Origin: Micromonospora saelicesensis
GTDB taxonomy: Bacteria; Actinomycetota; Actinomycetes; Mycobacteriales; Micromonosporaceae
Assembly: GCF_900091575.1 (NCBI RefSeq)
Contig: NZ_FMCR01000006.1
Span: 310,001-374,000, forward strand
Direction: 5' to 3'
DNA: 64,000 nucleotides
In this document: positions 43,001 through 51,531 of the stretch, in pieces
Layout of the letters: each line of letters starts with the position of its first letter
Numbering within the stretch: position 1 is the first letter of the stretch
Notes under the pieces: generated by a model
Told to the model about the DNA's origin: nothing
What the model saw: only the letters and a program-made list of their open reading frames with translations
The model's database searches: none
Program-made: the position numbers and the translations under genes

Positions 43001-43803
43001 CGTTCGAGCCGGTCGAGCCGGGGCCGCGCACCGACTGGGTCTCGGCGGGTGGCGGCATCAAGTGGATGCAGTACGCCGACGTCGCCGACTGGGCGCGGTC
43101 CAACACGGAGGCCATCGCGTACCGGCCGGGCAGCGTCCAGAAGGACCGCTGGTTCGGGCCCATCACCCGGCCACGGCTGCTCAGCACCGAGATCCCGTTC
43201 CGTGGTGAGACCGCCATGAGCGCCTACATCCAGGGGTTCGGCGACGCGGGCGCCGCCCACAGTGGCGGGGCCAGCATGTCGCAGATCGCCACGTTCTATC
43301 AGGGCGACAAGCAGCTGACCCAGTTCGACGGCTGGCCGGAGGTCGGCGCGGGTGACCTGTCGCCGGAGAAGCTGCCGTACCGACTGGTCGTCGAGACCAC
43401 TGGCAAGCCCGAGTTCAGCCCGTACTCGACCGCCACGCACACCGAGTGGAGTTTCGTCTCCGGCGGCAGCAGTGAGGTGCAGGCAATCCCGCTTGTCCAG
43501 CTGGACTACGGAACGGATGTGGACTTCGCGGGTCGGACGAAGCGCCGAACCGACTTCGCGATCACGCCAGTGGTGGTGGGCAGCGCCGCAGCTCGGGACG
43601 CCGTGTCGTCGCTCCAACTGGAGATCTCCTACGACGACGGGGTGAGCTGGCAGCGGCAGGACCTGCGGGAGAAGAAGGGCACCTGGCAGGCATCGTTGAA
43701 CGCGCCGCACCGGGCCGACTTCGTGTCGATCCGGGTCACCGCCAAGCAGCGCAACGGTAGCGGCGTCACCCAGACCGTCACCCGGGCCTTCGGCCTGCGG
43801 TAG
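40030..43803 (+). CDS. Secreted S8 subtilisin-like serine protease, multidomain
   Basis: 1257 residues. Sec signal peptide (about 1-38, ending TAAHGA), a proline run and a propeptide beginning VTVTLITGDRVTV. Catalytic domain about 225-520 with Asp255 (AVLDSGVDTTHPD), His287 (NGHGTHTAS), oxyanion Asn385 (VAAGNSGPD) and Ser462 (GTSMAAPHVAGAAALL). The C-terminal 700 residues are beta-rich, with a PA-like insertion near 830-910 (ADYAGVPAHGRAVVVRADD). This matches large exported actinobacterial subtilases that degrade extracellular protein. Ribosome site weak (GAGGTGA 15 bases upstream). Confidence 0.93.
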   Translation: MLNSVDSARISRTRRSAAAAVGVTLVAALLTPTAAHGAPPPPPPPTRPAPSDNADRAPVTVTLITGDRVTVTPGVHGASPSVDVTRAPGATGSVRVSTEDRDTYVYPDEALPYLATGRLDKQLFDVTQLIAQGYDDARTAELPLIVTRTTGAAKLRAGSTLPGAQTTLELPSVRGEAIRTRRSQAADFWSALTDGQSPTGRSAATPAPSFAAGVDKVWLDGKAKATLADTTAQIGAPAAWAAGGTGSGVRVAVLDSGVDTTHPDLADQVVASRSFIPGQDVIDRNGHGTHTASTVAGTGAASGGKERGVAPDADLVIGKVLDEYGSGSISGIIAGMEWAARAEHAKVINMSLGVSAWHTQDDPLSQAVNQLTAETGALFVVAAGNSGPDPYTLGAPGTADAALTIGAVDTSDHLAEFSSVGPRMNDEALKPDMTAPGVDVLAARSQHIPWGEGYYYADSGTSMAAPHVAGAAALLVQKHPTWSARQIKDALMSTSVRTSDYDAYQAGSGRLNVAAAYHQDQVVASGSVDVGLVGWGSTPQPIKRTITYTNTTDSPIALELSVDHGTAPAQTFTATANRVTVPARASATVDVVVAPAGLPSGRYSAQVTARFAAGEVHTAVGIAVESRKYDLTIHLKDRAGRPMSGEVEVVNAETGSAFMWVPDGKLTARLAPGSYTVVTAADVEGLHGPRSLGLAMLTAPEVDLTTNRVVELDAARARQVKVATPQPTAVVNSRIDVYRSFTSSEPTPADWSALRETFWPGAAYDSLWALPTRDKVRKGSFVFTTRIRAEQTPLAISYQGRHLSDPLAQPGSPPLPDGTSRLDAVFAGVGGTADYAGVPAHGRAVVVRADDSVTPTDQAAAAHTAGAAMLVVVNDRAGRRSDWYGNPDAVTTGPVPVASVTMDEGEALIQKITAAGRNPVRLVVVAHPRAKYLYDLVDYHSGGVPKNPSAKTDPRNLARIDLTFSPPPGKQSSETRMDFPPYEYAAARPFPFEPVEPGPRTDWVSAGGGIKWMQYADVADWARSNTEAIAYRPGSVQKDRWFGPITRPRLLSTEIPFRGETAMSAYIQGFGDAGAAHSGGASMSQIATFYQGDKQLTQFDGWPEVGAGDLSPEKLPYRLVVETTGKPEFSPYSTATHTEWSFVSGGSSEVQAIPLVQLDYGTDVDFAGRTKRRTDFAITPVVVGSAAARDAVSSLQLEISYDDGVSWQRQDLREKKGTWQASLNAPHRADFVSIRVTAKQRNGSGVTQTVTRAFGLR

Positions 43804-43875
43804 AACCCGCCGGGGGTCGGCGCCGACGAGGTGCCGGCCCCTGCGGGGGCCCTCAGTGCGCAGCGGCACCAAACA

Positions 43876-43906
43876 AGTCCGGCCCCCACACTGTGGGGGC
43901 CGGACT
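43876..43906. terminator. Hairpin terminator shared by the subtilase and a tRNA gene
   Basis: A perfect 15-bp stem, AGTCCGGCCCCCACA (43876-43890) and its complement (43892-43906). On the minus strand it follows the tRNA by 14 bases and is trailed by a T-rich CTTGTTTGG; on the plus strand it follows the protease gene. Confidence 0.85.
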
Positions 43907-43920
43907 CATATCACTTTCAG

Positions 43921-43997
43921 TGGTAGCGGGGACAGGATTTGAACCTGCGACCTCTGGGTTATGAGCCCAGCGAGCTACCGAGCTGCTCCACCCCGCG
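43921..43997 (-). tRNA. Initiator tRNA-fMet (CAU), with encoded CCA
   Basis: 77 nt including a genome-encoded CCA (43921-43923 on the minus strand). It starts CGCGGGGTGGAGCAGCTCGG; the anticodon loop CTCATAA gives CAU, the anticodon stem has GGG/CCC (three consecutive G:C pairs), and position 1:72 is a C:U mismatch. The last two features mark an initiator. Confidence 0.95.
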
Positions 43998-44081
43998 TCG
44001 ACTGGTTAAGACTAACCCACCCCGTTCCGGCGATGATCAGCGGGGGTCACCAACCCTGCGGCCCGCCATCCCGGAAAGTCG

Positions 44082-44115
44082 AAAGCCCGCCTCCGGTGAA
44101 CCGGAGACGGGCTTC
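44082..44115 (-). terminator. Terminator between the two initiator tRNA genes
   Basis: Stem AAGCCCGCCTCCGG (44083-44096) with CCGGAGACGGGCTT (44101-44114), one mismatch, TGAA loop. On the minus strand it follows the second tRNA and is trailed by TCGACTTTCC. The two tRNA genes therefore look like separate units. Confidence 0.75.
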
Positions 44116-44122
44116 GAACTTG

Positions 44123-44196
44123 TAGCGGGGACAGGATTTGAACCTGCGACCTCTGGGTTATGAGCCCAGCGAGCTACCGAGCTGCTCCACCCCGCG
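44123..44196 (-). tRNA. Initiator tRNA-fMet (CAU), second copy without CCA
   Basis: 74 nt, identical to the other copy from position 1 to the discriminator A73, but the following bases read CAA rather than CCA, so CCA must be added after transcription. Same initiator hallmarks: CAU anticodon, GGG/CCC stem, C1:U72 mismatch. Confidence 0.95.
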
Positions 44197-44280
44197 TCGG
44201 CTCGCTAACCGTAGCGCACCACCCCCGGGCCCCGCAAAACGACATCCGAATCCGCCGGACCGCGGTCCGGCACGTGCCGG

Positions 44281-45204
44281 TCAGCCAAGCCACCTCCGGA
44301 TGGCGGCGACCGCGCGGCGACCGTCCGCGTCGACCTGCGCCCGCTGGCTGGAGGTGCCCTCCCAGCCCTGCTCCCAGAGGATGGTCACCACGTCGCCGAC
44401 CCGGATCGCCCGGATCAGGCGAACCTCGTCCGCACCGGTCGGCGTGCCGTTGACGTCCTGACCCGCGTTGCGCATCTCGAACAGCACCGACTCGTCGCCG
44501 AACCCGCTGTCGGAAAGCAGCCGCTGCCTGCTCCGCACGGAACTGCCGCTGCTCGACCCGTTCTGCTCGGGGCAGTCCCGCACCGCCTGCCGCAACTCCT
44601 TCAGCACGTCGTCGGCGCGCCCGGCCCGGTAGATCGTGATGGAGTGCGTGTAGCTGCCGTCCGGGACGTACCCCTTGGGGGTCTGCGGCAGCTTGTAGAT
44701 CAGGAGCCGAGTTCGGCGCTGCACGATCGCCTCACCCCCGATGTCTGCGCCGCACAGGTTCGGCAGTACGGCCTCGTCCCGGAACTCCGGCGCGATGCCC
44801 ACCTGGTTGGTCGGCGCGAGCGCGAAGAACGCCCGATCCGGGATGCTGGTCGGCGTCCTGGAGGGCTGCGTGCCGGTGGCACCCGGAGACGTCGTACCCG
44901 GAGAGCGGCCGGGCGTGGTCGGCGGGACGGACGGCGATGGCGAACCGCCAGTCGCGCTGGGAGACGGCGACGTCGACGGCGTCGGCATGCCGGCCGGCGC
45001 GGGTACCGACGCCGGCGGCGTGGTGACCACCTGGGCGCCGATCACCACGCCCACCACCACCAGCCCCACGGCGAGGGTGCTCCCGGCCGCACGGAACCGG
45101 GCCCGACGGTCCGCCTGGTGCCGGAGCACGTCCGGAAGGCCCAGATCGCGAGCGTCAGCGTCGGCGGCAAGGGACCCATACAGCTCGGACAGTTCACGCG
45201 ACAT
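44281..45204 (-). CDS. Single-pass membrane protein coupled to a SigE-family sigma factor
   Basis: 307 residues. A cytosolic N-terminus of about 38 residues, one transmembrane helix (STLAVGLVVVGVVIGAQVV), a Ser/Pro/Thr-rich linker (about 65-120) and an exported domain with two cysteines. ATG 45204 lies 11 bases inside the sigma gene, so the two are translationally coupled. The layout suits a membrane-anchored anti-sigma or sensor, but the cytosolic part has no ZAS motif. Function inferred from context only. Confidence 0.72.
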   Translation of the reverse strand: MSRELSELYGSLAADADARDLGLPDVLRHQADRRARFRAAGSTLAVGLVVVGVVIGAQVVTTPPASVPAPAGMPTPSTSPSPSATGGSPSPSVPPTTPGRSPGTTSPGATGTQPSRTPTSIPDRAFFALAPTNQVGIAPEFRDEAVLPNLCGADIGGEAIVQRRTRLLIYKLPQTPKGYVPDGSYTHSITIYRAGRADDVLKELRQAVRDCPEQNGSSSGSSVRSRQRLLSDSGFGDESVLFEMRNAGQDVNGTPTGADEVRLIRAIRVGDVVTILWEQGWEGTSSQRAQVDADGRRAVAAIRRWLG

Positions 45205-45703
45205 CGGTGGCCTCCAATTCCACGACAGCCAGATCGGGCAGCAACGCGGCGAGTCGGGCCCGCCCGCGGGAAAGCCACGACTTCACAGTGCCAACGGGTA
45301 CGCCGATTTCATCGGCGATCTCCTCGACCGGCATGTCGAACAGGTAGTGCAGCGCCAACGCCCGCCGGTGGGTCGCCGGCACCTGACGCAGGGCCTGGAC
45401 CAGCAGCACGCTGTCCTCGTTGGGCGGAGACACCGACTGCGGAGGCCCGGCCAACCGCAACGCGCCCCGCAGACCGCGCAGCCGCCGCCAACGGTCGGTC
45501 GCCAACCGGGACACCACCAGCCGCAGCCACGCCTCCGGCGCCGGATGCGCCGACAACCTCCCCCACTGCCGCCAGGCCCGGGCGTACGCCTCCTGCACCA
45601 GGTCCTGCGCCTCGTTGTAGTCGCCGACGACCGCATAGCCGTACCGCATCATCCGCCGCGTCGTACTGCGGTAGAAGTCATCGAAGCTTTGCCCGTCCCT
45701 CAC
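45194..45703 (-). CDS. SigE-family ECF sigma factor
   Basis: 169 residues. Region 2 (YGYAVVGDYNEAQDLVQEAY, then WRQWGRL) and region 4 (HRRALALHYLFDMPVEEIAD, GVPVGTVKSWLSRGRARLAA). This short form belongs to the actinobacterial SigE group (TIGR02983-like) with many paralogues. GTG 45703 has GGGGGAGCAGTT upstream. Its partner gene overlaps the 3' end. Confidence 0.88.
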   Translation of the reverse strand: MRDGQSFDDFYRSTTRRMMRYGYAVVGDYNEAQDLVQEAYARAWRQWGRLSAHPAPEAWLRLVVSRLATDRWRRLRGLRGALRLAGPPQSVSPPNEDSVLLVQALRQVPATHRRALALHYLFDMPVEEIADEIGVPVGTVKSWLSRGRARLAALLPDLAVVELEATDVA

Positions 45704-45819
45704 AACTGCTCCCCCTCATCCACCCCGTTGCAATTGAGGACGGTGGACCGGTGCCGCAGGTTGCGGCCCAGCTGCCCCTGTCAGCGAGGTGACAGCGGGG
45801 GCACAGCCCCGGACGCGGC

Positions 45820-45866
45820 GGAGCCCCCGTCGTTCGGACCGGTGCGGTCCGAACGACGGGGGCTCC
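45820..45866. terminator. 21-bp-stem terminator after the UPF0182 gene
   Basis: Perfect stem from 45820-45840 (starting GGAGCCCCCGTCGTTCGG) to 45846-45866 with a GGTGC loop, 30 bases after the UPF0182 stop. Confidence 0.85.
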
Positions 45867-45895
45867 GAGACGTACTCCCGGCGGTGGCGGGCGGG

Positions 45896-48886
45896 TCAGC
45901 CGCCGGCGCTCGGGCTGGCACCCGGCACACCAGCGGCCTGCTGCGCCTGCTGGAACGCGGTGAGCGCCTCGTCGAGGGCCTTCAGCGCACGCCCGTACCG
46001 CTCGAAGTCGCCCGACGTCTGCGCGGCCCGGACCTCGGTGATCGCGGTCTGCACCCGGTCCGCGGCGGCAGCCAGGTCACCTGTCGGCGGTGGCGTGCCG
46101 GCGCTCGGGGTCGGCGTTGGCGCCGCCGTCCCCGAAGGCGTCGGAGTCGGCGTCGGAGTCGTCGGGTTGCCCCCGGTCGTCGGCGGCGGCGACGTGCCCT
46201 GCCCGGCCTTCTTACCCTGCTCGACCAACTGCTTGATGCCGTCGTTGATGTTGTCGGCGAGCGCCACGAAGGAGCCGCCGTCACCGTACGAGAGCAGCAC
46301 CTTCTGCAACAGCGGGTACGCGTCCTGCTGGTTGCTCTTCACGTAGACCGGCTCGACGTAGAGCATCCCGTCGGCGAAGGGCAACGAGAGCAGGTTGCCG
46401 TACTGCACCTGCGCCTGGTTGCTGGAGAGCAGGTTGAGCTGCTGACGGATGTTCGCGTTGTTGGTCATCTGCTGGTGCACCTGCACCGGGCCGGAGATCC
46501 GGGTCTGATCCGGCAACTCCAGCACCTCCAGTCGGGGCTTCCCCTCGACGTACGACCCGGAGATCAGCGCGGCGAGGTTCTGCCGGCCGTTCGGGGTGAC
46601 CGCCGAGGTGAGCTGGAACCGGGGGCTCTCCTGCCCCGGGAACTGGGTGAAGAGGTAGTACGGAGGCTGCTTCTGACCGCTGTCCGGGGCGTCCGGCACG
46701 TTGGGCACCTGCCAGAAGTCCTGTGCGGAGTAGAAGTCACCCGGGTTGGTCACGTGGAACTTGGTGAGCAGGTTGCGCTGCACCTTGAACATGTCCGCCG
46801 GGTAGCGCAGGTGCTCGGTCAGCTCGACCGGGATCTCCGCCTTCGGCAGCACCAGGTCACCGCCGAACGCCTTGTTCCACGCCTTGAGCACCGGGTCGGT
46901 GTCGTCGTACTCGTAGAGCTTCACAGTGCCGTCGTACGCGTCGACGGTGGCCTTCACCGAGTTGCGCATGTAGTTGACGTCTTCCCGGGCCAGCTGGAAG
47001 GTGCCCCGGTTGGTCAACTCGTCGGTGGTCTCGGTCTGCAGGTTGACCTTCTCCGCGTACGGGTAGGAGGCCGCCGTGGTGTAGCCGTCCACGATCCACT
47101 GCACCCGACCGTCGACCACCGCCGGGTACGGGTCGCCGTCCAGGGTGAGGAACGGCGCGACCTTCTCCACCCGGTCGCGCGGGTTGCGCACGTAGAGCAG
47201 CTTGGAGTCCTTGTTGACCGCCTCGGAGAGCAGGAAGTTCGACTCCTGCTCCTTGATGGCGTACAGCAGTCGTCGGGTGAAGGAGCCGATCTCCACGCCG
47301 CCCTCACCGGTGTAGGTGTAGGACTCGCCGCCGCCCTCACCGACCGGCCGGTCGAACTCGGCCTTCTTGTTCGGGTCGGACTGCCCGACGATGGCGTAGT
47401 CGTCGTCCGCCATCCGCTCGCCGTAGTAGATGCGCGGCTGCTTGGCCGGGATCTGCTCGGTCTGTGAGGAGCACGCCTCCTGGGTCTTCTCGCCGAGGAA
47501 GCCGGAGACGAAGAACGGCTGCCCGCCGCAGACCACCTGGTTGGCCGGGGCGGCCACCAGCCCGTACCCGTGGGTGTAGACGGTGTGCCGGTTGATCCAG
47601 GTGTTCTGCTGGTCGGTCAGCTCGCCGTAGTTGATCTCCCGGACGCCGACCACGTAGTCGGAGACCTTGCCGTTCACCCCGTACCGGTCGATGTCCAGCT
47701 TCGGACCGAAGTCGTAGAAGCCACGCACCTGCTGGAGCTGGGTGTACGTCTCGCTGACCAACTGCGGGTCGAGCAGTCGCACGTTCGACACCACCGAGGT
47801 GTCGGTGGCCAGGTTCGCTGGTGGGGTGAGGTTGTTCGCCGCGTACGGGGTCGTCTCGGTGGCCCCCAACCCGAACGCCGCCCGCGTCGCGTCGATGCTG
47901 CGCTGGATGTACGGCGCTTCCTTGTCCTTGGCGCTCGGCTTGACCTCGAAGGTCTGCACCGCCCAGGGGTAGATGCCGCCGATGGCCACCGCGGACACGC
48001 CGAGCAGCGCCAGCGAGATCCCCGGCCAGACCAGGTTCCGCATCCAGGCGTTGGAGAAGACGAGGATCGCGATCGCCACCACGATCGAGATGTAGGCGAG
48101 GATCTCCTTCGCCGGCAGCAAGGCGTTGACGTCGGCGTAGCCGGCACCGTACAACTTGGCGCCCTCGTTGTACTCCAGCAGCATGGCCCGCCGGTCCAAC
48201 ACGTACGCGATCGCCTTCAACAGCACGAAGACCGCGACCAGGGTGCTCAGGTGCGCGCGGGCCGCGTTGCTCATCCGGTCGCCGACGCCCTGAAGGCGGA
48301 CCCCGCCAAAGAGGTAGTGCACCGCCAGCGCGCCGATCACGGCCAGCACCACAGCGGTGAAGGCGACCCCGAGCAGGTAACGCCAGAACGGCAGTTGGAA
48401 GACGTAGAAGCCGATGTCGACCCCGAACTCCGGGTCCTTGATGCCGAAGTCACCGCCGTTGCGGAAGAGCAGCCACTGGTTCCACCGGTTCTGCGCGGAG
48501 AGACCGGCGAAGAGCCCGACCACCGCGGCGGTCAGCGAGATCCAGGTGCCGAGACGCGGGCTGAGCACCATCCGGTAGCGCTCCAGGGTCGCCTGCTCCA
48601 CCGAGTGCGGACGCAGTCGCGGGCGCAACCGGTAGGCCAACCACAGGTTGCCACCGACGATCACCGCCATGCCGAGGCCGATGGCGAGGAAGAGCACCAG
48701 CCGGGTGAGCAGGACGCCGGTGAAGACCTCGGTGTAGCGGACCTCGTCGAACCAGAGCCAGTCGGTCCACGCCTGAACACCCCAGCCGAGCAGGGTGAAG
48801 AGCACGAACACCCCGACCAGGACCGCGATGGTGACGCGCCCGCGCCGGCTCATCCTCGGGAGGGGGCTGCTGCTACGCATGACCAC
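45896..48886 (-). CDS. UPF0182 family membrane protein
   Basis: 996 residues. About seven transmembrane segments in the first 320 residues (RVTIAVLVGVFVLFTLLGWG; WTDWLWFDEVRYTEVF), then a large extracytoplasmic domain including SGRG-free segments such as PLLQKVLLSYGDGGSFVALA, and an acidic Pro/Thr/Ser tail. Matches the Rv3193c/UPF0182 family found across actinobacteria and cyanobacteria, function unknown. GTG 48886 has GGAG six bases upstream. Divergent or tandem neighbours follow the mycobacterial order. Confidence 0.92.
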   Translation of the reverse strand: MVMRSSSPLPRMSRRGRVTIAVLVGVFVLFTLLGWGVQAWTDWLWFDEVRYTEVFTGVLLTRLVLFLAIGLGMAVIVGGNLWLAYRLRPRLRPHSVEQATLERYRMVLSPRLGTWISLTAAVVGLFAGLSAQNRWNQWLLFRNGGDFGIKDPEFGVDIGFYVFQLPFWRYLLGVAFTAVVLAVIGALAVHYLFGGVRLQGVGDRMSNAARAHLSTLVAVFVLLKAIAYVLDRRAMLLEYNEGAKLYGAGYADVNALLPAKEILAYISIVVAIAILVFSNAWMRNLVWPGISLALLGVSAVAIGGIYPWAVQTFEVKPSAKDKEAPYIQRSIDATRAAFGLGATETTPYAANNLTPPANLATDTSVVSNVRLLDPQLVSETYTQLQQVRGFYDFGPKLDIDRYGVNGKVSDYVVGVREINYGELTDQQNTWINRHTVYTHGYGLVAAPANQVVCGGQPFFVSGFLGEKTQEACSSQTEQIPAKQPRIYYGERMADDDYAIVGQSDPNKKAEFDRPVGEGGGESYTYTGEGGVEIGSFTRRLLYAIKEQESNFLLSEAVNKDSKLLYVRNPRDRVEKVAPFLTLDGDPYPAVVDGRVQWIVDGYTTAASYPYAEKVNLQTETTDELTNRGTFQLAREDVNYMRNSVKATVDAYDGTVKLYEYDDTDPVLKAWNKAFGGDLVLPKAEIPVELTEHLRYPADMFKVQRNLLTKFHVTNPGDFYSAQDFWQVPNVPDAPDSGQKQPPYYLFTQFPGQESPRFQLTSAVTPNGRQNLAALISGSYVEGKPRLEVLELPDQTRISGPVQVHQQMTNNANIRQQLNLLSSNQAQVQYGNLLSLPFADGMLYVEPVYVKSNQQDAYPLLQKVLLSYGDGGSFVALADNINDGIKQLVEQGKKAGQGTSPPPTTGGNPTTPTPTPTPSGTAAPTPTPSAGTPPPTGDLAAAADRVQTAITEVRAAQTSGDFERYGRALKALDEALTAFQQAQQAAGVPGASPSAGG

Positions 48887-48976
48887 TGTCTGCTCCGCAC
48901 GCTCGATATGATCGGCTCCGACCAGGCACCCAGAGTACGGGGTGTTCCTGAGCGTGTCGGGGCACGGTCACACCGG

Positions 48977-49990
48977 TCAGCAACGCGTCGGCTGACCACC
49001 CGCGCGCAACGTCTCCAGAGCGGTCATCGCCTCGTCCAACGAGCCCACCCGCAACAGCGGCAGATCGGGCTGCGGATTGCGGACCGCCTCGGCGCAGTTG
49101 TCCGCCGGCACCAGGAAGACCTTCGCCCCGGCGTGCTTGGCGCCGACCAGTTTCTGGGCGATCCCGCCGATCGGGCCGACGGTGCCCTCGTCGTCGATGG
49201 TGCCGGTGCCGGCGATGATCTGGCCGCCGGTGAGGTCGGCCGGGGTCAACTTGTCCACGATCCCCAGGGCGAACATCAGACCGGCGCTCGGCCCACCGAT
49301 GTCCCCCAGGTCGATGCCGAGCGTGAACGGGTGTGGCTGCTGCTGATCGATCTCGACACCGATCCGCGGTCGGCCGTCCTGCTCCTGACTGGTCACCGTC
49401 GCGGTGGCCGGCACGCCGTCACGGGTGTAGCCGATGGTCAACGCCGTGCCCGCCGGCTTGGCCCGGACCAGCTCGGTGACCTTCGCGGCCACCGGCACCG
49501 GCTGGCCGTCGACCGAGGTGATCACATCGCCGGCCTTCAGCGCCCCGGCCGCCGGGCCGTCCCCGGCCACCGTCTTGATCACCACCTGCACCGGAAAGCC
49601 CAGCTCCCGCAGCGCGGCGGTCTCCGCGCTGGTCTGCGACGCCTTGAAGTCCTCGGCGTTGCGCTGCTCGACCTGCTCCGTCGACTCCCCCGGCGGGTAG
49701 ACCAGCTCACGCGGCACCACCGCCTCGTCGTCGGAGAACCAGCCCGCGATGGCCCCCCGCAACCGCACTGTGGGTTGCACACCCACCGTGGTCAGCCGCA
49801 ACTGCCCGGCCGAGGTCGAGGTCTCCCGACCGGAGACCTGGATGACCTCCTTACCGTCGGACGTACCGAGGGTGTTGACCGTCGGCCCTGGGCCCAGCAC
49901 CACGTACGGAATCGGCACCCGGAGCACCCCGATGCTCAGCAGGGCGGTGAACAGGGCACCGAGCAGGACCGTCAGGCCACGACGTCTCAT
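48977..49990 (-). CDS. Membrane-anchored PDZ/Lon-like serine protease (YlbL family)
   Basis: 337 residues: N-terminal anchor (LLGALFTALLSIGVL), a PDZ domain about 135-215 (AGALKAGDVITSVDGQPV) and a C-terminal S16 Lon-type domain with Ser in GGPSAGLMFALGIVD and Lys in QKLVGAKHAGA, the catalytic dyad. It acts outside the membrane. Homologous to Rv3194c; substrate unknown. ATG 49990. Confidence 0.9.
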   Translation of the reverse strand: MRRRGLTVLLGALFTALLSIGVLRVPIPYVVLGPGPTVNTLGTSDGKEVIQVSGRETSTSAGQLRLTTVGVQPTVRLRGAIAGWFSDDEAVVPRELVYPPGESTEQVEQRNAEDFKASQTSAETAALRELGFPVQVVIKTVAGDGPAAGALKAGDVITSVDGQPVPVAAKVTELVRAKPAGTALTIGYTRDGVPATATVTSQEQDGRPRIGVEIDQQQPHPFTLGIDLGDIGGPSAGLMFALGIVDKLTPADLTGGQIIAGTGTIDDEGTVGPIGGIAQKLVGAKHAGAKVFLVPADNCAEAVRNPQPDLPLLRVGSLDEAMTALETLRAGGQPTRC

Positions 49991-50105
49991 GCCGCAGAGC
50001 GTACCGACCGGCTGCGGGTGACCCGCCGGATGCGCCGCGCGACTTCGCCCTCAGCGCAACGCCAGCGGCGGCTACCTGGGGCGCGGTCCGCGTACCGTAG
50101 ATGTC

Positions 50106-51449
50106 GTGCCTGATATTCCGTTCGGTTTCGCGCTCCCGGGTGGGCAGCCACCAGACCCCAACGATCCCGCGCAGATGCAGCAGTTCATGTCGCAGTTGCA
50201 GCACCTGCTCTCCGCGCCGGGCAGCGGGCCGGTCAACTGGGACCTGGCCCGGCAGGTAGCAGCCAGCCAGCTCGCGGCCGCCGGTGACCCGGCGGTGTCG
50301 ATGTACGAACGCAACGCGGTCGAGGAGGCGCTGCGCCTCGCCGACCTGTGGTTGGAGCCCGCCTCGGCGTGGCCCTCCGGCATCCAGAACCCCGTTGCGT
50401 GGAACCGCAACGAGTGGATCTTCAAGACGCTCGACGTGTGGCGCAAGCTGTGTGACCCCGTGGCCAGCCGGATGGTCGGTGCGATGGGCGACCTGGTGCC
50501 ACCGGAGGCGCGCGCCCAGCTCGGCCCGATGCAGTCGATGGTGGCCTCCCTCGGTGGCGCGCTCTTCGGCGGTCAGCTGGGCCAGGCCCTCGGTTCGCTC
50601 GCCGCGGAGGTGCTCTCCGCCGGCGACATCGGGCTGCCGCTCGGCCCGGCCGGCACGGCCGCGCTGATCCCGGCCAACATCCGGGCGTACGGCGAGGGCC
50701 TGGAGCTGCCCGAGGACGAGGTCCGCCTCTACGTGGCGCTGCGCGAGGCCGCCCACCAGCGGCTGTTCCAACACGTCCCGTGGCTGCGTGGGCACGTGCT
50801 CAGCGCGGTCGAGATGTACGCCTCGGGCATCCGGGTCAACCGGGAGGCGATCGAGGAGGCGATGGGCCGGGTCGACCCGACCGACCCCGAGTCGATGCAG
50901 GCGATCGCCCTGGAGGGCATCTTCACGCCGGAGGACACCCCGGCGCAGAAGGCCTCACTCGCCCGCCTGGAGACCGCACTCGCCCTGGTCGAGGGCTGGG
51001 TGTGCCACGTCGTCGACAGCGCCGCCAGCGACCGGCTGCCCAACGTCGTCCGGCTGGGCGAGGCGTTCCGCCGTCGCCGGGCCGCCGGCGGTCCCGCCGA
51101 GCAGACCTTCGCCGCGCTGGTCGGTCTGGAACTGCGCCCCCGCCGACTGCGCGAGGCCGCGGCGCTCTGGGCCGCGCTCACCCAGCACCGTGGCATCGAG
51201 GGCCGCGACGCCGTCTGGGGCCACCCCGACCTGCTCCCGTCGGACGACGACTTCGCCGACCCGGTCGCCTTCGCGATGAACGACATGGACCTCAGCGAGC
51301 TGGACAGCTTCGACTTCTCCGCCCCCGGCGGGGTGGAGGAGAAGGCACCCGGCCAGTCGGATCAGCCGGGTCAGCCCGGTCCGTCGGGGCAGTCGGGGCA
51401 GCCCGGTCCGTCCGACGAGACCGACGGCGAGGGCGACACCAAGTCCTGA
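50106..51449 (+). CDS. TIGR03624-type putative zinc-dependent hydrolase (Rv3195-like)
   Basis: 447 residues, soluble. The helical core includes VALREAAHQRLFQHVPWLRG with a HxxxH-like pattern and FTPEDTPAQKASLARLE, which match the actinobacterial family once called F420-biosynthesis-associated and later zinc-dependent metalloprotease-like. The C-terminal 50 residues are a Gly/Gln/Pro/Ser-rich repeat. GTG 50106. Divergent from the PDZ/Lon gene, as I remember for Rv3195. Confidence 0.87.
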   Translation: MPDIPFGFALPGGQPPDPNDPAQMQQFMSQLQHLLSAPGSGPVNWDLARQVAASQLAAAGDPAVSMYERNAVEEALRLADLWLEPASAWPSGIQNPVAWNRNEWIFKTLDVWRKLCDPVASRMVGAMGDLVPPEARAQLGPMQSMVASLGGALFGGQLGQALGSLAAEVLSAGDIGLPLGPAGTAALIPANIRAYGEGLELPEDEVRLYVALREAAHQRLFQHVPWLRGHVLSAVEMYASGIRVNREAIEEAMGRVDPTDPESMQAIALEGIFTPEDTPAQKASLARLETALALVEGWVCHVVDSAASDRLPNVVRLGEAFRRRRAAGGPAEQTFAALVGLELRPRRLREAAALWAALTQHRGIEGRDAVWGHPDLLPSDDDFADPVAFAMNDMDLSELDSFDFSAPGGVEEKAPGQSDQPGQPGPSGQSGQPGPSDETDGEGDTKS

Positions 51450-51531
51450 CGCCCGCACATCGACGGCCTGCGCTGCGGGTGCCCGCAGATCGACAGCGGG
51501 CACCCGCGGCGCGTTCGGCGGTGCCGACGGT

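Noticed and set aside
39850..43872. 1340-codon open frame on the minus strand
   Set aside because: Exact antisense of the subtilase gene; composition typical of a high-GC shadow frame and no protein motif.
44741..47467. 908-codon plus-strand frame, continued by an 847-codon frame at 47570-50113
   Set aside because: Antisense to the sigma-factor, UPF0182 and PDZ/Lon genes, all of which show clear family motifs on the minus strand.
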